Source of the DNA: Prevotella sp.
GTDB lineage: Bacteria > Bacteroidota > Bacteroidia > Bacteroidales > Bacteroidaceae
Assembly (NCBI GenBank): GCA_016281055.1
Contig: JAEEHW010000082.1
Location: 62,001 to 126,000, forward strand
Length of the DNA: 64,000 nucleotides
Direction of reading: 5' to 3'
Each line of letters opens with the position of its first letter. Within the stretch, counting starts at the first letter, position 1. Made by a program: the position numbers and the translations under genes. The notes below the pieces were generated by a model that saw only the letters and a list, made by a program, of their open reading frames with translations, was not told the origin of the DNA and ran no database searches. This document shows, one piece after another, positions 1 through 10,288 of this stretch.

Positions 1-873
1 AAACCATCCGAAGGGCAGCAGCTTTCCATGACTTTTCTTTATTCCGTCAGATATGTCGCGGCATGTCACAGCTACACCGACCAGTTGTCCCTTGTCGTCT
101 TCCACTACGGGTACCATATCCATGTCAACGACAGGAAGAAAGGTGTGAAGCACATCGTCTGCCTGTTCTGGAGAGAATGGTGCAAACCCATAGAGTGGGG
201 TATATGCTTCATTCAGCAGGTCGAAAACCTTCTTGCCGTAACTGTCATAGACTTCTTTCTTCGTCTTTTGCAACACTTTCACGCCGAACTCCTGTTTGGA
301 GTAGTCAGCAACGCGTTGAAAGCGTGGCGGTACTTTTTCGGGTACCTTGAAACGGATTTGCAGCCAGTCGGCAGCTTTTGTGAACCCCAGTCGCTCCATG
401 TGTGTGCGATAGTATGACGGATTCCAGTTCTCCATAAAACAGCCGTCAAGGTCGAAGTCTTCGATGAGCATCCCTTCCTTGTCAAAGTCCGTGATGCCCA
501 TAGGACCTTGTATCTCAGTCATTCCATGTTCGGCTCCCCATTGTTCAACAGTTTTCAGTAATGCCTCAGAGACTGCACAGTCATCTGTGAATTCTATGTG
601 TGTGAACCGAACAATCTTTTTGCTCCATGATTCGTTGGACTTGTGGCTGATAATGGCAGTGATGCGTCCTGCACATTCTCCGTTTTTGTATGCCACAAAA
701 GGTTGTACTTCTGCAAACTGAAGGCTGCGGTTTTTCTTGGGGTTAAAAAAATTGCGAATATCAGCATCCATGTCCGGTACGTATTGTCTTGTATTTCTGT
801 ACAGACGATGCGGTAAGGAGACGAAATCGTTCATCTCTTTCTTCGTGTCGGCTTTTTTTATTAGAATGCTCAT
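1..873 (-). CDS. Hypothetical GNAT-like protein, 3' end truncated by window edge
   Basis: Open minus-strand frame from ATG at 873 to window edge (MSILIKKADTKKEMNDFVSLPHRLYRNTRQYVPDMDADIRNFFNPKKN...); missing from ORF track because it has no stop in the window. Confidence 0.75.
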   Translation of the reverse strand, partial: MSILIKKADTKKEMNDFVSLPHRLYRNTRQYVPDMDADIRNFFNPKKNRSLQFAEVQPFVAYKNGECAGRITAIISHKSNESWSKKIVRFTHIEFTDDCAVSEALLKTVEQWGAEHGMTEIQGPMGITDFDKEGMLIEDFDLDGCFMENWNPSYYRTHMERLGFTKAADWLQIRFKVPEKVPPRFQRVADYSKQEFGVKVLQKTKKEVYDSYGKKVFDLLNEAYTPLYGFAPFSPEQADDVLHTFLPVVDMDMVPVVEDDKGQLVGVAVTCRDISDGIKKSHGKLLPFGWF

Positions 874-981
874 TTCGCAATAAATATTTATTATAGAGTG
901 CAAAATTACAAAAATATTTTCATACGTGCAAGTTTTTTAGTAAATTTGCAAACGTTATTGAATTGAAATAAATATTATAGT

Positions 982-1599
982 ATGGAACAGGATATTATTA
1001 TTAAAATAATTGAATTGTTGGGCACTTTTGCTTTTGCCATTTCAGGAATCCGTCATGCTGCAGCAAAGCAATTTGATTGGTTTGGTGGTTACGTGTGTGG
1101 CATAGCAGTGGCCATAGGAGGCGGTACGATACGTGATTTGATGTTGTCAACAACACCATTCTGGATGACTACACCTATTTATATGATATGCACAGCTGTT
1201 GCTTTATTGACGGTGGTGTGGTTTGGAAAGTGGATGGAACCTTTGAAAAACGCATGGTTCGTTTTTGACACACTGGGTCTTGCCCTGTTCACTATAGCCG
1301 GCATACAGAAGAGCCTGTTATTTGGACAGCCATATTGGATTGCCATTATCATGGGATGTATCACTGGAGCTGCGGGAGGTGTCATACGTGATGTCTTGTT
1401 GAACAATGAACCTGTGATATTCCACAAGGAGATATATGCCATAGCATCGGTTCTGGGTGGACTTGCTTATTGGGCGCTCAATGTGTTTGACTTACAGGTG
1501 GAGTGGTGTGCGGTGACGAGTTTCATCGTAACATGTGTGATACGTTTCCTGGCTGTGAAATATCATATATCGTTGCCTGTGTTGAGAGAAAAGAAGTGA
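982..1599 (+). CDS. Trimeric intracellular cation channel / YicG (UPF0126) family membrane protein
   Basis: GIAVAIGGGTIRDLML and GCITGAAGGVIRDVLLN glycine-rich repeats, about 7 hydrophobic segments, 205 aa. Confidence 0.85.
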   Translation: MEQDIIIKIIELLGTFAFAISGIRHAAAKQFDWFGGYVCGIAVAIGGGTIRDLMLSTTPFWMTTPIYMICTAVALLTVVWFGKWMEPLKNAWFVFDTLGLALFTIAGIQKSLLFGQPYWIAIIMGCITGAAGGVIRDVLLNNEPVIFHKEIYAIASVLGGLAYWALNVFDLQVEWCAVTSFIVTCVIRFLAVKYHISLPVLREKK

Positions 1600-1619
1600 C
1601 TGTTTCTAATGTGATAAAA

Positions 1620-1661
1620 AACAAACGGCGGCTGATGAATTATCGTCAGCCGCCGTTTGTT
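1620..1661. terminator. Bidirectional intrinsic terminator between convergent genes
   Basis: aacaaacggcggctga / tcagccgccgtttgtt 16-bp inverted repeat between convergent CDSs. Confidence 0.8.
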
Positions 1662-1684
1662 AATTGAAATACTTGTAATCGATT

Positions 1685-3181
1685 TTATAGAGTTACTCCG
1701 TTTTTGAAGATGGAGATTTCGCTATAGCCGTTTATTTCGTTGCGTGCTTTTTCCCCAGAAGCCACAGCAAGAACTTTATCAATGAATTCCGGAACCAAAT
1801 CCTTCATCGTCTTTCCACCGTCCACAAGTTGACCGGCGTTGAAGTCTATCCAGTTGGTCTTACGGCGATAAAGGTCGCTGTTGGTGGAGATTTTCATTGT
1901 TGGTACGAATGTTCCGAATGGTGTGCCACGGCCGGTGGTGAAAAGTACCATGTGGCATCCAGCTGATGCTAATGCCGTTGCAGCAACGAGGTCGTTGCCA
2001 GGGGCAGAAAGCAAGTTCAGTCCGTTCTTCTCAAGACGGTCGCCATATTCAAGGACGCCGCTTACAGGAGCACGGCCACATTTCTGTGTGCATCCCAGAG
2101 CTTTGTCTTCAAGTGTGGATATACCTCCAGCTTTGTTGCCTGGTGAAGGATTTTCGCCTACGGGCTCACCATGTGACAAGAAATAGTTCTTGAAATTATT
2201 TATGAGTGAAACTGTTTGATCAAACAATTCTTTTGTCTTGCAACGGTTCATGAGTATTGTTTCTGCACCAAACATCTCTGGAACCTCAGTGAGTATTGAA
2301 GTGCCGCCTTGAGCGACGAGCCAGTCGGAGAACTCTCCTTCCAAAGGGTTGGCAGTGATGCCTGAGAAACCGTCAGAGCCACCACACTTCAGACCTACGC
2401 GCAGTTTGCTGACGGGAACATCCTCACGTTTATCTTCCTTTGCAATGGCATATAATTCGCGAAGCACACGCATACATTCCTCTGTTTCGTCACCTTCAAC
2501 TTTCTGTGTGACAATCAAGCGTACACGGTCTTTGTCATAGTCTCCCAGCATAGCCATGAAATCATCAGGTTGGTTGTTCTCACAGCCAAGCGACAATACC
2601 AGTACTCCTGCTGCATTTGGATGCAATACTATGTCACGAAGTATTTTTCTGGTAGCTTCATGGTCTTCTGAAAGTTGTGAACATCCGTAATTGTGGTGCC
2701 ATGCATGTACCGCATCGATGCCTTCGAGGTTAGTCTCTTTTTCAAGACGTTTCGCAACCTCTTCTGCTATGCCGTTGACACAACCTACCGTTGGGACTAT
2801 CCAAATCTCATTACGTATTCCCACATCACCATTTTTTCGAACATATCCCTTGAATGTACGTTCTTCTTTGGCGATGGAAAGTTTTTCATTTACTGGATTA
2901 TAGGTGTACTCCAGTGTTCCTGAGAGATTTGTTTTCAGGTTGTTTTCATTTACCCATTCACCAGCTTTCAAGGACTTGCGTGCATGTCCTATGGGGTAGC
3001 CATACTTTATTATGTCCTCACCCTCAGTTTTGTCCATAATCAACACCTTGTGACCGGCAGGGGTGTCTTGTAATACGGAGATGTCTTTGCCGTCAACATT
3101 GATTATCTCCCCCTTCTTCATGGCTTGCAAACAAACGACCACGCTGTCTGCCGGGTTGATTTTAAGGAATTTTTGTTCCAT
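1685..3181 (-). CDS. uxaA: Altronate dehydratase (UxaA family)
   Basis: 498 aa with SAF-like N-terminus and UxaA signatures (GYVRKNGDVGIRNEIWIVPTVGCVNG, LKCGGSDGFSGITANP). Confidence 0.92.
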   Translation of the reverse strand: MEQKFLKINPADSVVVCLQAMKKGEIINVDGKDISVLQDTPAGHKVLIMDKTEGEDIIKYGYPIGHARKSLKAGEWVNENNLKTNLSGTLEYTYNPVNEKLSIAKEERTFKGYVRKNGDVGIRNEIWIVPTVGCVNGIAEEVAKRLEKETNLEGIDAVHAWHHNYGCSQLSEDHEATRKILRDIVLHPNAAGVLVLSLGCENNQPDDFMAMLGDYDKDRVRLIVTQKVEGDETEECMRVLRELYAIAKEDKREDVPVSKLRVGLKCGGSDGFSGITANPLEGEFSDWLVAQGGTSILTEVPEMFGAETILMNRCKTKELFDQTVSLINNFKNYFLSHGEPVGENPSPGNKAGGISTLEDKALGCTQKCGRAPVSGVLEYGDRLEKNGLNLLSAPGNDLVAATALASAGCHMVLFTTGRGTPFGTFVPTMKISTNSDLYRRKTNWIDFNAGQLVDGGKTMKDLVPEFIDKVLAVASGEKARNEINGYSEISIFKNGVTL

Positions 3182-3217
3182 AGTTATTGATTTAATGTTA
3201 TTAATGTTTTTATATAG

Positions 3218-4288
3218 TTAGATTTGAGTCCTGCGGTAAAAATCGACGTTTTCCTTTGATAATATCTCAATAGGCATATAGTTTACGGGCGTAACATCCT
3301 TCTTCAATATGATAGCTCGCACGAGTGCATCAACGCTGTAATACCCCTGCTGGTAGCCATGCTGTGCAATCAGGAAAGAGATGCTGCCGTTTCTTACACA
3401 GCGTGCATTTTTCTCAACCATGTCGTATCCCATTATTTGAACATTGCGCCTGTTTGTTTTCAAAAGGAAATCACCAACTAAGTGAGCTTTTGAATTAAGC
3501 GTGATGCAATGGTGAGTGTTGGGGTGCTTCTCGAAATAATCTTCGAGTAACTGTGTGTATAGTTTTCGTGTACTTAAATAAGGAAGGTCAAGAACATGGA
3601 TTTGTACATCGGGGAAGTGGTCTTTCATGTAATGCCTAAAACCTACTTCACGATTGTCTTGTTGCTTGCTTGCAACGTGTATTCCGTCAAGAGTCTGCTT
3701 CATGAGCATGATTTCTTTCTCCTCATGAGCAATGAGCATCAGCATCTTGGCAGCAAAATATCCGCTGGCAAATGAATCCTGCCCATAGAAAGCCAAAGGA
3801 CGGAGATCTGGCAGATATGAGTCCAACATTATAAAAGGAATGTTGCGACTGTGTAATTGATCAGTGAACTGTTTTGTGTAATCAAGTTTCGTGGGCACCA
3901 TGACAACACCATCCGGAGTTGCCTCAAGAATCTTCTCATATTGCTCTTTGAATGACTCTATGTCATTGCGCTTGTAATACTTAAAGGTTACATGCACATG
4001 GAAATCCCGTCTTACATCACAGCATTTCTTCTGTCCCTGTTCCACTTCTTCCCAATATGCCTCACTTTCATGCTTAGGCATAAGACAAAAGAAATCATAC
4101 CTGCGACTGTTGGCCAAAGCACTGGCATAGGCATTTGGCTCATATTTCATTTCTTCGAGAGCCTTGTTTACTTTTTCAAGAGCTTTCTTTGAAACGTTAG
4201 GGCGGTTGTGTAATACACGGTCAACCGTTCCAGCTGATACACCGGCTTTTTCTGCAATGTCCCTGATTGTAATGCGTTCTGTAGGCAT
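3218..4288 (-). CDS. LacI-family transcriptional regulator
   Basis: N-terminal HTH ITIRDIAEKAGVSAGTVDRVLHNRPNVSKKA plus periplasmic-binding-like domain. Confidence 0.92.
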   Translation of the reverse strand: MPTERITIRDIAEKAGVSAGTVDRVLHNRPNVSKKALEKVNKALEEMKYEPNAYASALANSRRYDFFCLMPKHESEAYWEEVEQGQKKCCDVRRDFHVHVTFKYYKRNDIESFKEQYEKILEATPDGVVMVPTKLDYTKQFTDQLHSRNIPFIMLDSYLPDLRPLAFYGQDSFASGYFAAKMLMLIAHEEKEIMLMKQTLDGIHVASKQQDNREVGFRHYMKDHFPDVQIHVLDLPYLSTRKLYTQLLEDYFEKHPNTHHCITLNSKAHLVGDFLLKTNRRNVQIMGYDMVEKNARCVRNGSISFLIAQHGYQQGYYSVDALVRAIILKKDVTPVNYMPIEILSKENVDFYRRTQI

Positions 4289-4462
4289 CTTAATTAGTCC
4301 TTTTGTTCCTTAAATAATCCTATTGTGATTGATTTACGATAAGTTTTGTGTTATTACACACTAAAACAAGTGCAAAAATAGTAAAAAAAAACGAATTGTG
4401 CGAATACACAAGCGTTTTTTTGAAAAAAAACACAAGAAAAGAAAGTTTTTCATCTATTTTTC

Positions 4463-4493
4463 TTTGATATTTCGAAAATAATGTCTAACTTTG
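4463..4493 (+). promoter_or_regulatory. Bacteroidetes-type sigma-ABfr promoter for kdgK-eda
   Basis: TTTG (4463-4466) - 19 nt - TAACTTTG (4486-4493). Confidence 0.7.
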
Positions 4494-4595
4494 TACTCGT
4501 AAAGTATTTTGTCGCGACTTGTGAAAGGTAACAATTATTAGCTTAATGTTAAATCAAATACTATCAATAACAACTAAAAATATAAAAAAAGAACT

Positions 4596-5618
4596 ATGGC
4601 AAAAGTAGTTACATTAGGCGAGATTATGCTTCGTCTTTCCCCGAATGGTCAGGATCGTTTTGTTCAGACCGATGTGTTTCGTATTATCCCTGGTGGCGGT
4701 GAAGCCAATGTGGCAGTGAGCTGCGCAAACTATGGACATGATGCATATCTTGTAACCAAACTTCCTGCTCATGAGATTGGACAGATTGCAGTAAATTCTC
4801 TTCGTCGTTATGGCGTTAACACAAAGTATATTGCTCGTGGTGGTGACCGTGTTGGCTTGTACTATTGTGAGACAGGTGCTTCTATGCGTCCTTCCAAGGT
4901 GATTTATGACCGCGCTCATTCTGCTATTGCAGAGGCTGATCCATCAGATTTTGATTTCGATGCAATAATGGAAGGTGCTGACTGGTTCCACTGGTCTGGT
5001 ATTACACCTGCTATTTCAGACAAGGCTGCAGAACTTACAAAATTGGCTTGCCAGGCTGCAAAGCGTCATGGTGTGACAGTTTCTGTTGACCTCAACTTCC
5101 GTAAGAAGCTGTGGACATCAGAGAAGGCTATATCTATTATGCGCCCACTTATGGAATATGTAGATGTATGTATCGGTAATGAGGAAGATGCAGAACTCTG
5201 CTTAGGTTTCAAGCCAGAGGCTGACGTAGAGGGCGGAGAAACAAACGCTGCTGGTTACGAGGGTATCTTCAAGCAGATGAAGGAGAAGTTTGGATTCAAG
5301 TATGTTGTTTCAACATTGCGTGAGTCTTTCTCTGCTACATTCAACGGCTGGAAGGCTCTCATATATGATGGTAAGGAATTCTATCAGTCAAAGCGTTATG
5401 AAATCAATCCTATCATCGATCGTGTAGGTGGTGGTGACTCTTTCTCTGGTGGACTTATCCATGGCCTGTTGACAAAGGCTACACAGGGTGAGGCTCTGGA
5501 GTTTGCTGTAGCAGCATCAGCGCTGAAGCACACTATCAACGGTGACTATAATCTTGTAGGCGTTTCTGAGGTAGAGTCATTGGCTGGTGGTAACGCTAAT
5601 GGTCGTGTACAGAGATAA
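4596..5618 (+). CDS. kdgK: 2-keto-3-deoxygluconate kinase (PfkB family)
   Basis: PfkB motifs GGGEANVAVSCANYG and DRVGGGDSFSGGLIHGLL; adjacent to eda. Confidence 0.9.
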   Translation: MAKVVTLGEIMLRLSPNGQDRFVQTDVFRIIPGGGEANVAVSCANYGHDAYLVTKLPAHEIGQIAVNSLRRYGVNTKYIARGGDRVGLYYCETGASMRPSKVIYDRAHSAIAEADPSDFDFDAIMEGADWFHWSGITPAISDKAAELTKLACQAAKRHGVTVSVDLNFRKKLWTSEKAISIMRPLMEYVDVCIGNEEDAELCLGFKPEADVEGGETNAAGYEGIFKQMKEKFGFKYVVSTLRESFSATFNGWKALIYDGKEFYQSKRYEINPIIDRVGGGDSFSGGLIHGLLTKATQGEALEFAVAASALKHTINGDYNLVGVSEVESLAGGNANGRVQR

Positions 5619-5640
5619 TATTTCAATCATATAAAAGAAA

Positions 5641-6309
5641 ATGGCAAAGTTTGATAAGTTTCAGGTGATGGCAAAGATTGCCGATGCACCTATGGTTCCT
5701 GTATTCTATAACAAGGACGTTGATGTTTGTAAGAACGTTATCAAGGCTTGTTATGAGGGTGGAGTTCGTGCTTTTGAGTTTACCAATCGAGGTGATTTCG
5801 CTCATGAGGTGTTCGGTGAACTTTCAAAGTGGGCTGTGAAGGAGTGTCCGGAACTTGCTCTTGGTATTGGTTCTGTCGTTGATGCGCCTACAGCATCTCT
5901 GTACATTCAGCTTGGAGCAAACTTCGTGGTAGGTCCGTTGTTTAACCCTGACATCGCAGTTGTATGTAACCGTCGTTGTGTTACATATTGTCCTGGCTGC
6001 CTTACACCATCAGAGATAGGTAAAGCACAGGAAGTCGGCTGTGATTTCACTAAGGTCTTCCCTGGTGACGTTGTAGGTCCAAATCTCATTAAGGGTCTTA
6101 TGGCACCAATGCCATGGTCAAAGATTATGGTTACCGGTGGCGTTGCTCCTGAGGAAGAAAACTTGAAGGGTTGGTTCAAGGCAGGTGTGTTCTGCGTTGG
6201 AATGGGCTCAAAGTTGTTCCCGAAAGACAAAGTGGCTGCAGGTGATTGGCAGTACATAACAGATAAATGTAAAGAAGCACTTGGCTATTGTGCAGCTGCT
6301 AAGGCTTAA
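5641..6309 (+). CDS. eda: KDPG/KHG aldolase
   Basis: [64 protein letters not shown]. Confidence 0.92.
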   Translation: MAKFDKFQVMAKIADAPMVPVFYNKDVDVCKNVIKACYEGGVRAFEFTNRGDFAHEVFGELSKWAVKECPELALGIGSVVDAPTASLYIQLGANFVVGPLFNPDIAVVCNRRCVTYCPGCLTPSEIGKAQEVGCDFTKVFPGDVVGPNLIKGLMAPMPWSKIMVTGGVAPEEENLKGWFKAGVFCVGMGSKLFPKDKVAAGDWQYITDKCKEALGYCAAAKA

Positions 6310-6325
6310 TAATAATAGTTTTAAA

Positions 6326-6367
6326 GGCTCCACAAAGTACATGTTGGCTTTGTGGAGTCTTTTTTTT
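6326..6367 (+). terminator. Intrinsic terminator after eda that contains the likely ATG of the next gene in its loop
   Basis: ggctccacaaag (6326-6337) pairs with ctttgtggagtc (6348-6359), one G-U, then 8 T; loop tacATGttgg. Confidence 0.85.
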
Positions 6368-9184
6368 CTGGCTTTCCTGGTATCTAGTTGTAATAAAAAT
6401 GGAAAGTCGGAAGGTGAAAGCTTGTTTTTGTATGAGGTTGAGCAGATGCATCAATGTCAGCAAAAGGCAGACAACATAGGTTTTTATATTCATAAATACA
6501 GGGCAGAGAATATAGAGGATGAGCCTTCGTTAAGGTATTATCTTGTTCTTGCAGATTATTTGATGCAGGTAGGCAATCGTGCAGAGGCACGTAGGATAAT
6601 GGATAGTCTTGCAGTCGTACCCGTGACGATTACAAACAAGGATACATCTTTATGGCTTGACTATCTGTGTCATCAGGGAGAGGTAAATTACAGACGTTAT
6701 AATATTAAAGAAAATCGTGGTAAAATCCTAAACGGTTTTGATTACTTGATTCAATGCTATATACTGTCATCAAGAAAGGGGTATGACAAATACAAGGCTA
6801 TTTCTATGAAGTTGCTTAGCCAGTATCTGTTGAATGATAGTATATATACAATTATAAAACATGGAGACCCTGCAGGAATAAGATACATAAATGAGGAAAC
6901 AGTGGATGAATCATTGCTTGCAGGAAATCTTGCTGAGCGTGCATTGTGTGAATTTCTGGAAGAAAACGACAGTTATCAAACAGCGGATGCATGGCGTGTG
7001 CTTGCGGTATGCTTCTTCAGTATTGGTAATGCAGAGCGTTCTGTTGAATGTTTGCATAATGCGTTGTCAAATCCTGCTGTTGACTCATTGCCGGCGTTGA
7101 AGGCAAACATTAATCAACTTATGTCAATGTCGTACTCTGCTCTTGATGACAAGAATGCGAGTGACATGTATAGAAATGCCTATCTTGACATACAAGACAG
7201 TATAAGGCAGGATAGGAAATTAGAGGTTCGTGCCATGGAATTGAGTGATTCCATACATGATATTTGGTACAGTGTCTTGGTTGCGATGTGTATGTTTGTT
7301 GCATTGTGCCTGCTTACTGTTTTCTTGAATCACTTGCGTAAAAAGAGAGAGAAAAAGAGCCGTGCATATAATGAGGAAATAGAAAATCTTGAAGAACAGT
7401 TTGGTATTATAAAATACAAATATTCAGAAGCCCTCCGTGCTGCCATAGAACAGAGTGCCCGTATATCATTTGTCAGCAGTATGTTGCCTCTCATTGAACG
7501 TGCAAGAATTGCTGCAGAGAAAGGACAATTTGAATATGTAGGAGAGACTGCGGAATGTATTTCAAAACAGAATGAAATGCTTACCACCTGGATAAAGTTG
7601 CGTCAAGGTAGTGTGCTGCCACAAATAGAAAAGTTCTCGATACAGGATTTATTCTCAATAGTTAGGCAGAATACAGCTAATTTGGCGAATCAGGGTGTGG
7701 AGTTCGAAATAACAGAAGCGGATGCTAATGTGAAAGCAGACCGTGTACTTACCTTGTTTATCTTGAATACTGTTATTGATAATGCAAGAAAATCTCAATC
7801 AAAGCGTATTGTGGTAAACATGATCACAAATACAGACAAACAATATGCAGAGATAACAGTGACCGATGATGGCAAGGGTATGTCACCAGAAGTGGTGGAA
7901 CATCTTTTTGACAAGAAACCTATTTGTGACGGAGATGTCAATGATTACAACAAGTCTCATGGCTTTGGCCTCCAGAATTGTCGTGGTATAATTGATCGTT
8001 ACAAGAAGGTGTCGTCAGTATTCTCGGTATGTGCCATTTGGGCAAAGTCTGTATTAGGTAAGGGAACGACGATAGGTTTCAGATTACCTTTGTCGATGCT
8101 TCTTACTTTATTATTTATGGTAGGTACTTTGCCGGATGCAAGGGCAGATGTGAAAAGATATGCGGACAGTCTGTACTATTTCAATGTAGAGCGTCAGCAT
8201 GTTGAGGCGATGCAATATGCTGATTCGTGTATTGCAGCATTGAATAAAGGAGAAAAGACAGATAGTGCAACATTGTTGTCGATATATAATGAGACTGCGG
8301 TTGCAGCGTTGGCTTTGCATGATTGGAGTAAGTATTCGTTGTATAACTTTCGGTACATGTCCTTGTATCAAGATTGCACGATAGACAGAAGCCTTCCATA
8401 TTACTGCAAGCGATTGGAATCATATAAACTGATTGCAGACATCGCAATGATAATAAGTGTTGTTCTGTTGTTTGCGTTGATACCAATCTTCTGGTTTGTA
8501 TATCTGCGTCATGTTTACAGTGAAAGGAAAGACTTGTTATTACGCAGAAGTCAGACGAAGGACCAGATATCAATTTTTAGAAACAAATATTCTGCGATTC
8601 ATGTCTATAATAACATAACGGATAATCATTTGTCGAGTTTGAAACATGAAACGATGTACTATCCGTCTCGTATCCGACAGATGGTCAAGGATAATGAAAA
8701 TTTGGAGGTTCAGGAATTGACGTCAGTTGTTGGATATTATAGAGAGTTGTATTCATTACTCTTGAAACAGATGACAGGAGATGCAAAGGAAAAACTGTTG
8801 TTTCCTGTTAGAAATAAAAGTCTGTCAGAATGGTTCCATTCAGCAGAAGGTGACGTTGTGGTGAACGAAGAACTGTTGACATACCTTCTTGTGTTGCTTA
8901 AACGTCATAACAGTAACAAGAATCCGATATACTGTGTATCCAGGTATAATGAGAAATATTACAAGATAGAGGCGTCCATGACATCTTTCGATAAGTCAAT
9001 GGACGATTTGGGTGACTTGTTCTCGGTATATACATGTGATACGGATTTCCTGGTTATGCGTCAAATACTGCGTGTTACGGGAAGCGTGAGTGGTTGTTAT
9101 GGATGTGGTATAGGTGTAGAGCCTGGTATTGAGCCTCCCACGCTGTCATTTACTCTGCCATGTGCACATAAAAAAACGCTTTGA
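6341..9184 (+). CDS. DUF5112/DUF5113-like lipoprotein/TPR sensor histidine kinase-like protein with HATPase in the middle
   Basis: Lipobox SLFFLAFLVSSC; HATPase motifs LFILNTVIDNARKS, VTDDGKGM, SHGFGLQNC, GKGTTIGFRLPL; second TM/TPR half with KHETMYYP. In-frame TTG at 6281 is an alternative start. Confidence 0.8.
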   Translation: MLALWSLFFLAFLVSSCNKNGKSEGESLFLYEVEQMHQCQQKADNIGFYIHKYRAENIEDEPSLRYYLVLADYLMQVGNRAEARRIMDSLAVVPVTITNKDTSLWLDYLCHQGEVNYRRYNIKENRGKILNGFDYLIQCYILSSRKGYDKYKAISMKLLSQYLLNDSIYTIIKHGDPAGIRYINEETVDESLLAGNLAERALCEFLEENDSYQTADAWRVLAVCFFSIGNAERSVECLHNALSNPAVDSLPALKANINQLMSMSYSALDDKNASDMYRNAYLDIQDSIRQDRKLEVRAMELSDSIHDIWYSVLVAMCMFVALCLLTVFLNHLRKKREKKSRAYNEEIENLEEQFGIIKYKYSEALRAAIEQSARISFVSSMLPLIERARIAAEKGQFEYVGETAECISKQNEMLTTWIKLRQGSVLPQIEKFSIQDLFSIVRQNTANLANQGVEFEITEADANVKADRVLTLFILNTVIDNARKSQSKRIVVNMITNTDKQYAEITVTDDGKGMSPEVVEHLFDKKPICDGDVNDYNKSHGFGLQNCRGIIDRYKKVSSVFSVCAIWAKSVLGKGTTIGFRLPLSMLLTLLFMVGTLPDARADVKRYADSLYYFNVERQHVEAMQYADSCIAALNKGEKTDSATLLSIYNETAVAALALHDWSKYSLYNFRYMSLYQDCTIDRSLPYYCKRLESYKLIADIAMIISVVLLFALIPIFWFVYLRHVYSERKDLLLRRSQTKDQISIFRNKYSAIHVYNNITDNHLSSLKHETMYYPSRIRQMVKDNENLEVQELTSVVGYYRELYSLLLKQMTGDAKEKLLFPVRNKSLSEWFHSAEGDVVVNEELLTYLLVLLKRHNSNKNPIYCVSRYNEKYYKIEASMTSFDKSMDDLGDLFSVYTCDTDFLVMRQILRVTGSVSGCYGCGIGVEPGIEPPTLSFTLPCAHKKTL

Positions 9185-9185
9185 T

Positions 9186-10283
9186 ATGACACTTACAGAT
9201 ATATCCATATTAAATTATAAAAACATAACAGAAGCAGAATTAAGTTTCTCTCCCAATATCAACTGTTTCATAGGTGACAATGGTGAGGGAAAGACCAATC
9301 TTCTGGATGCTATATATTTCCTATCGTTCACCCATTCAATGTTTTCAAACATTGATTCGCAAATGATGCGCCATGGTTCGGAATTCTTTATGCTGAAAGG
9401 ACATTATTTGCATGATGATGGAGAAACGACGGAAAATATCTGTGCCAGCATGAAACGCGGCGTGAAGAAACAGTTCAAGCGTAATGACAAATTGTATAAA
9501 CGTATGGCTGAGCATATAGGGCTCATTCCGCTTATAATTGTTTCGCCAGATGACGTGATGCTCGTAAACGGTGGAAGTGAAGAACGTCGTCGGTTGTTGG
9601 ACATCGTGATATCACAGTATGATAACGCATATATTGATTATCTCGTAAGATACAACAAGGCGCTTCAGCAACGCAATGCTCTATTGAAGATGGAGGAAGA
9701 ACCTGACGTGTCATTGATGGAGTTGTGGGAGGAGGAGATGGCTCAGAATGGTGAAGAGATATATCGCAGGCGTAATGAATTCGTTGAAAGGTTTATTCCT
9801 GTATTTAATGAGATATATTCACGTATCAGTGGAAGTAAGGAAAAAGTGTCCTTGCGTTATGTCTCTCATTGTCAGCGTGGACCACTGATTGATGTCATAC
9901 AGCGTGACCGCGTCCGTGACCGTGCAGTCGGTTATTCGTTGCATGGCATACATCGTGATGACATGGAGATGTTGATAGGTGAATATCCTATGAAACGTGA
10001 GGGGAGCCAGGGGCAAACAAAGACATACGTGATATCATTGAAACTGGCGCAGTTTGACTTCCTTAAGCGAACAATAAGTAAAACCACGCCTCTGCTTCTG
10101 TTGGACGATATATTCGACAAACTTGACAGACAGCGAGTGGAGAGTATCATTGGAATGGTGAGTGGTGACGCCTTTGGGCAGATATTCATTACCGACACCA
10201 ATAGGGAACACTTAGACCGCATACTTGCAGAGTCACGTTCAGATTATAAGATTTTCAAAGTTAATAATGGGGAATTTAGTTGA
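9186..10283 (+). CDS. recF: DNA replication and repair protein RecF
   Basis: MTLTDISILNYKNITEAELSFSPNINCFIGDNGEGKTNLLDAIYFLSF, QGQTKTYVISLKLAQF, LLLDDIFDKLD; ATG at 9186. Confidence 0.95.
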   Translation: MTLTDISILNYKNITEAELSFSPNINCFIGDNGEGKTNLLDAIYFLSFTHSMFSNIDSQMMRHGSEFFMLKGHYLHDDGETTENICASMKRGVKKQFKRNDKLYKRMAEHIGLIPLIIVSPDDVMLVNGGSEERRRLLDIVISQYDNAYIDYLVRYNKALQQRNALLKMEEEPDVSLMELWEEEMAQNGEEIYRRRNEFVERFIPVFNEIYSRISGSKEKVSLRYVSHCQRGPLIDVIQRDRVRDRAVGYSLHGIHRDDMEMLIGEYPMKREGSQGQTKTYVISLKLAQFDFLKRTISKTTPLLLLDDIFDKLDRQRVESIIGMVSGDAFGQIFITDTNREHLDRILAESRSDYKIFKVNNGEFS

Positions 10284-10288
10284 TAAAT

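Noticed and set aside
28-485. Plus and minus ORFs listed at left edge
   Set aside because: Overlap the long open minus frame 1-873, which reads as a coherent protein; the listed ORFs are other-frame shadows
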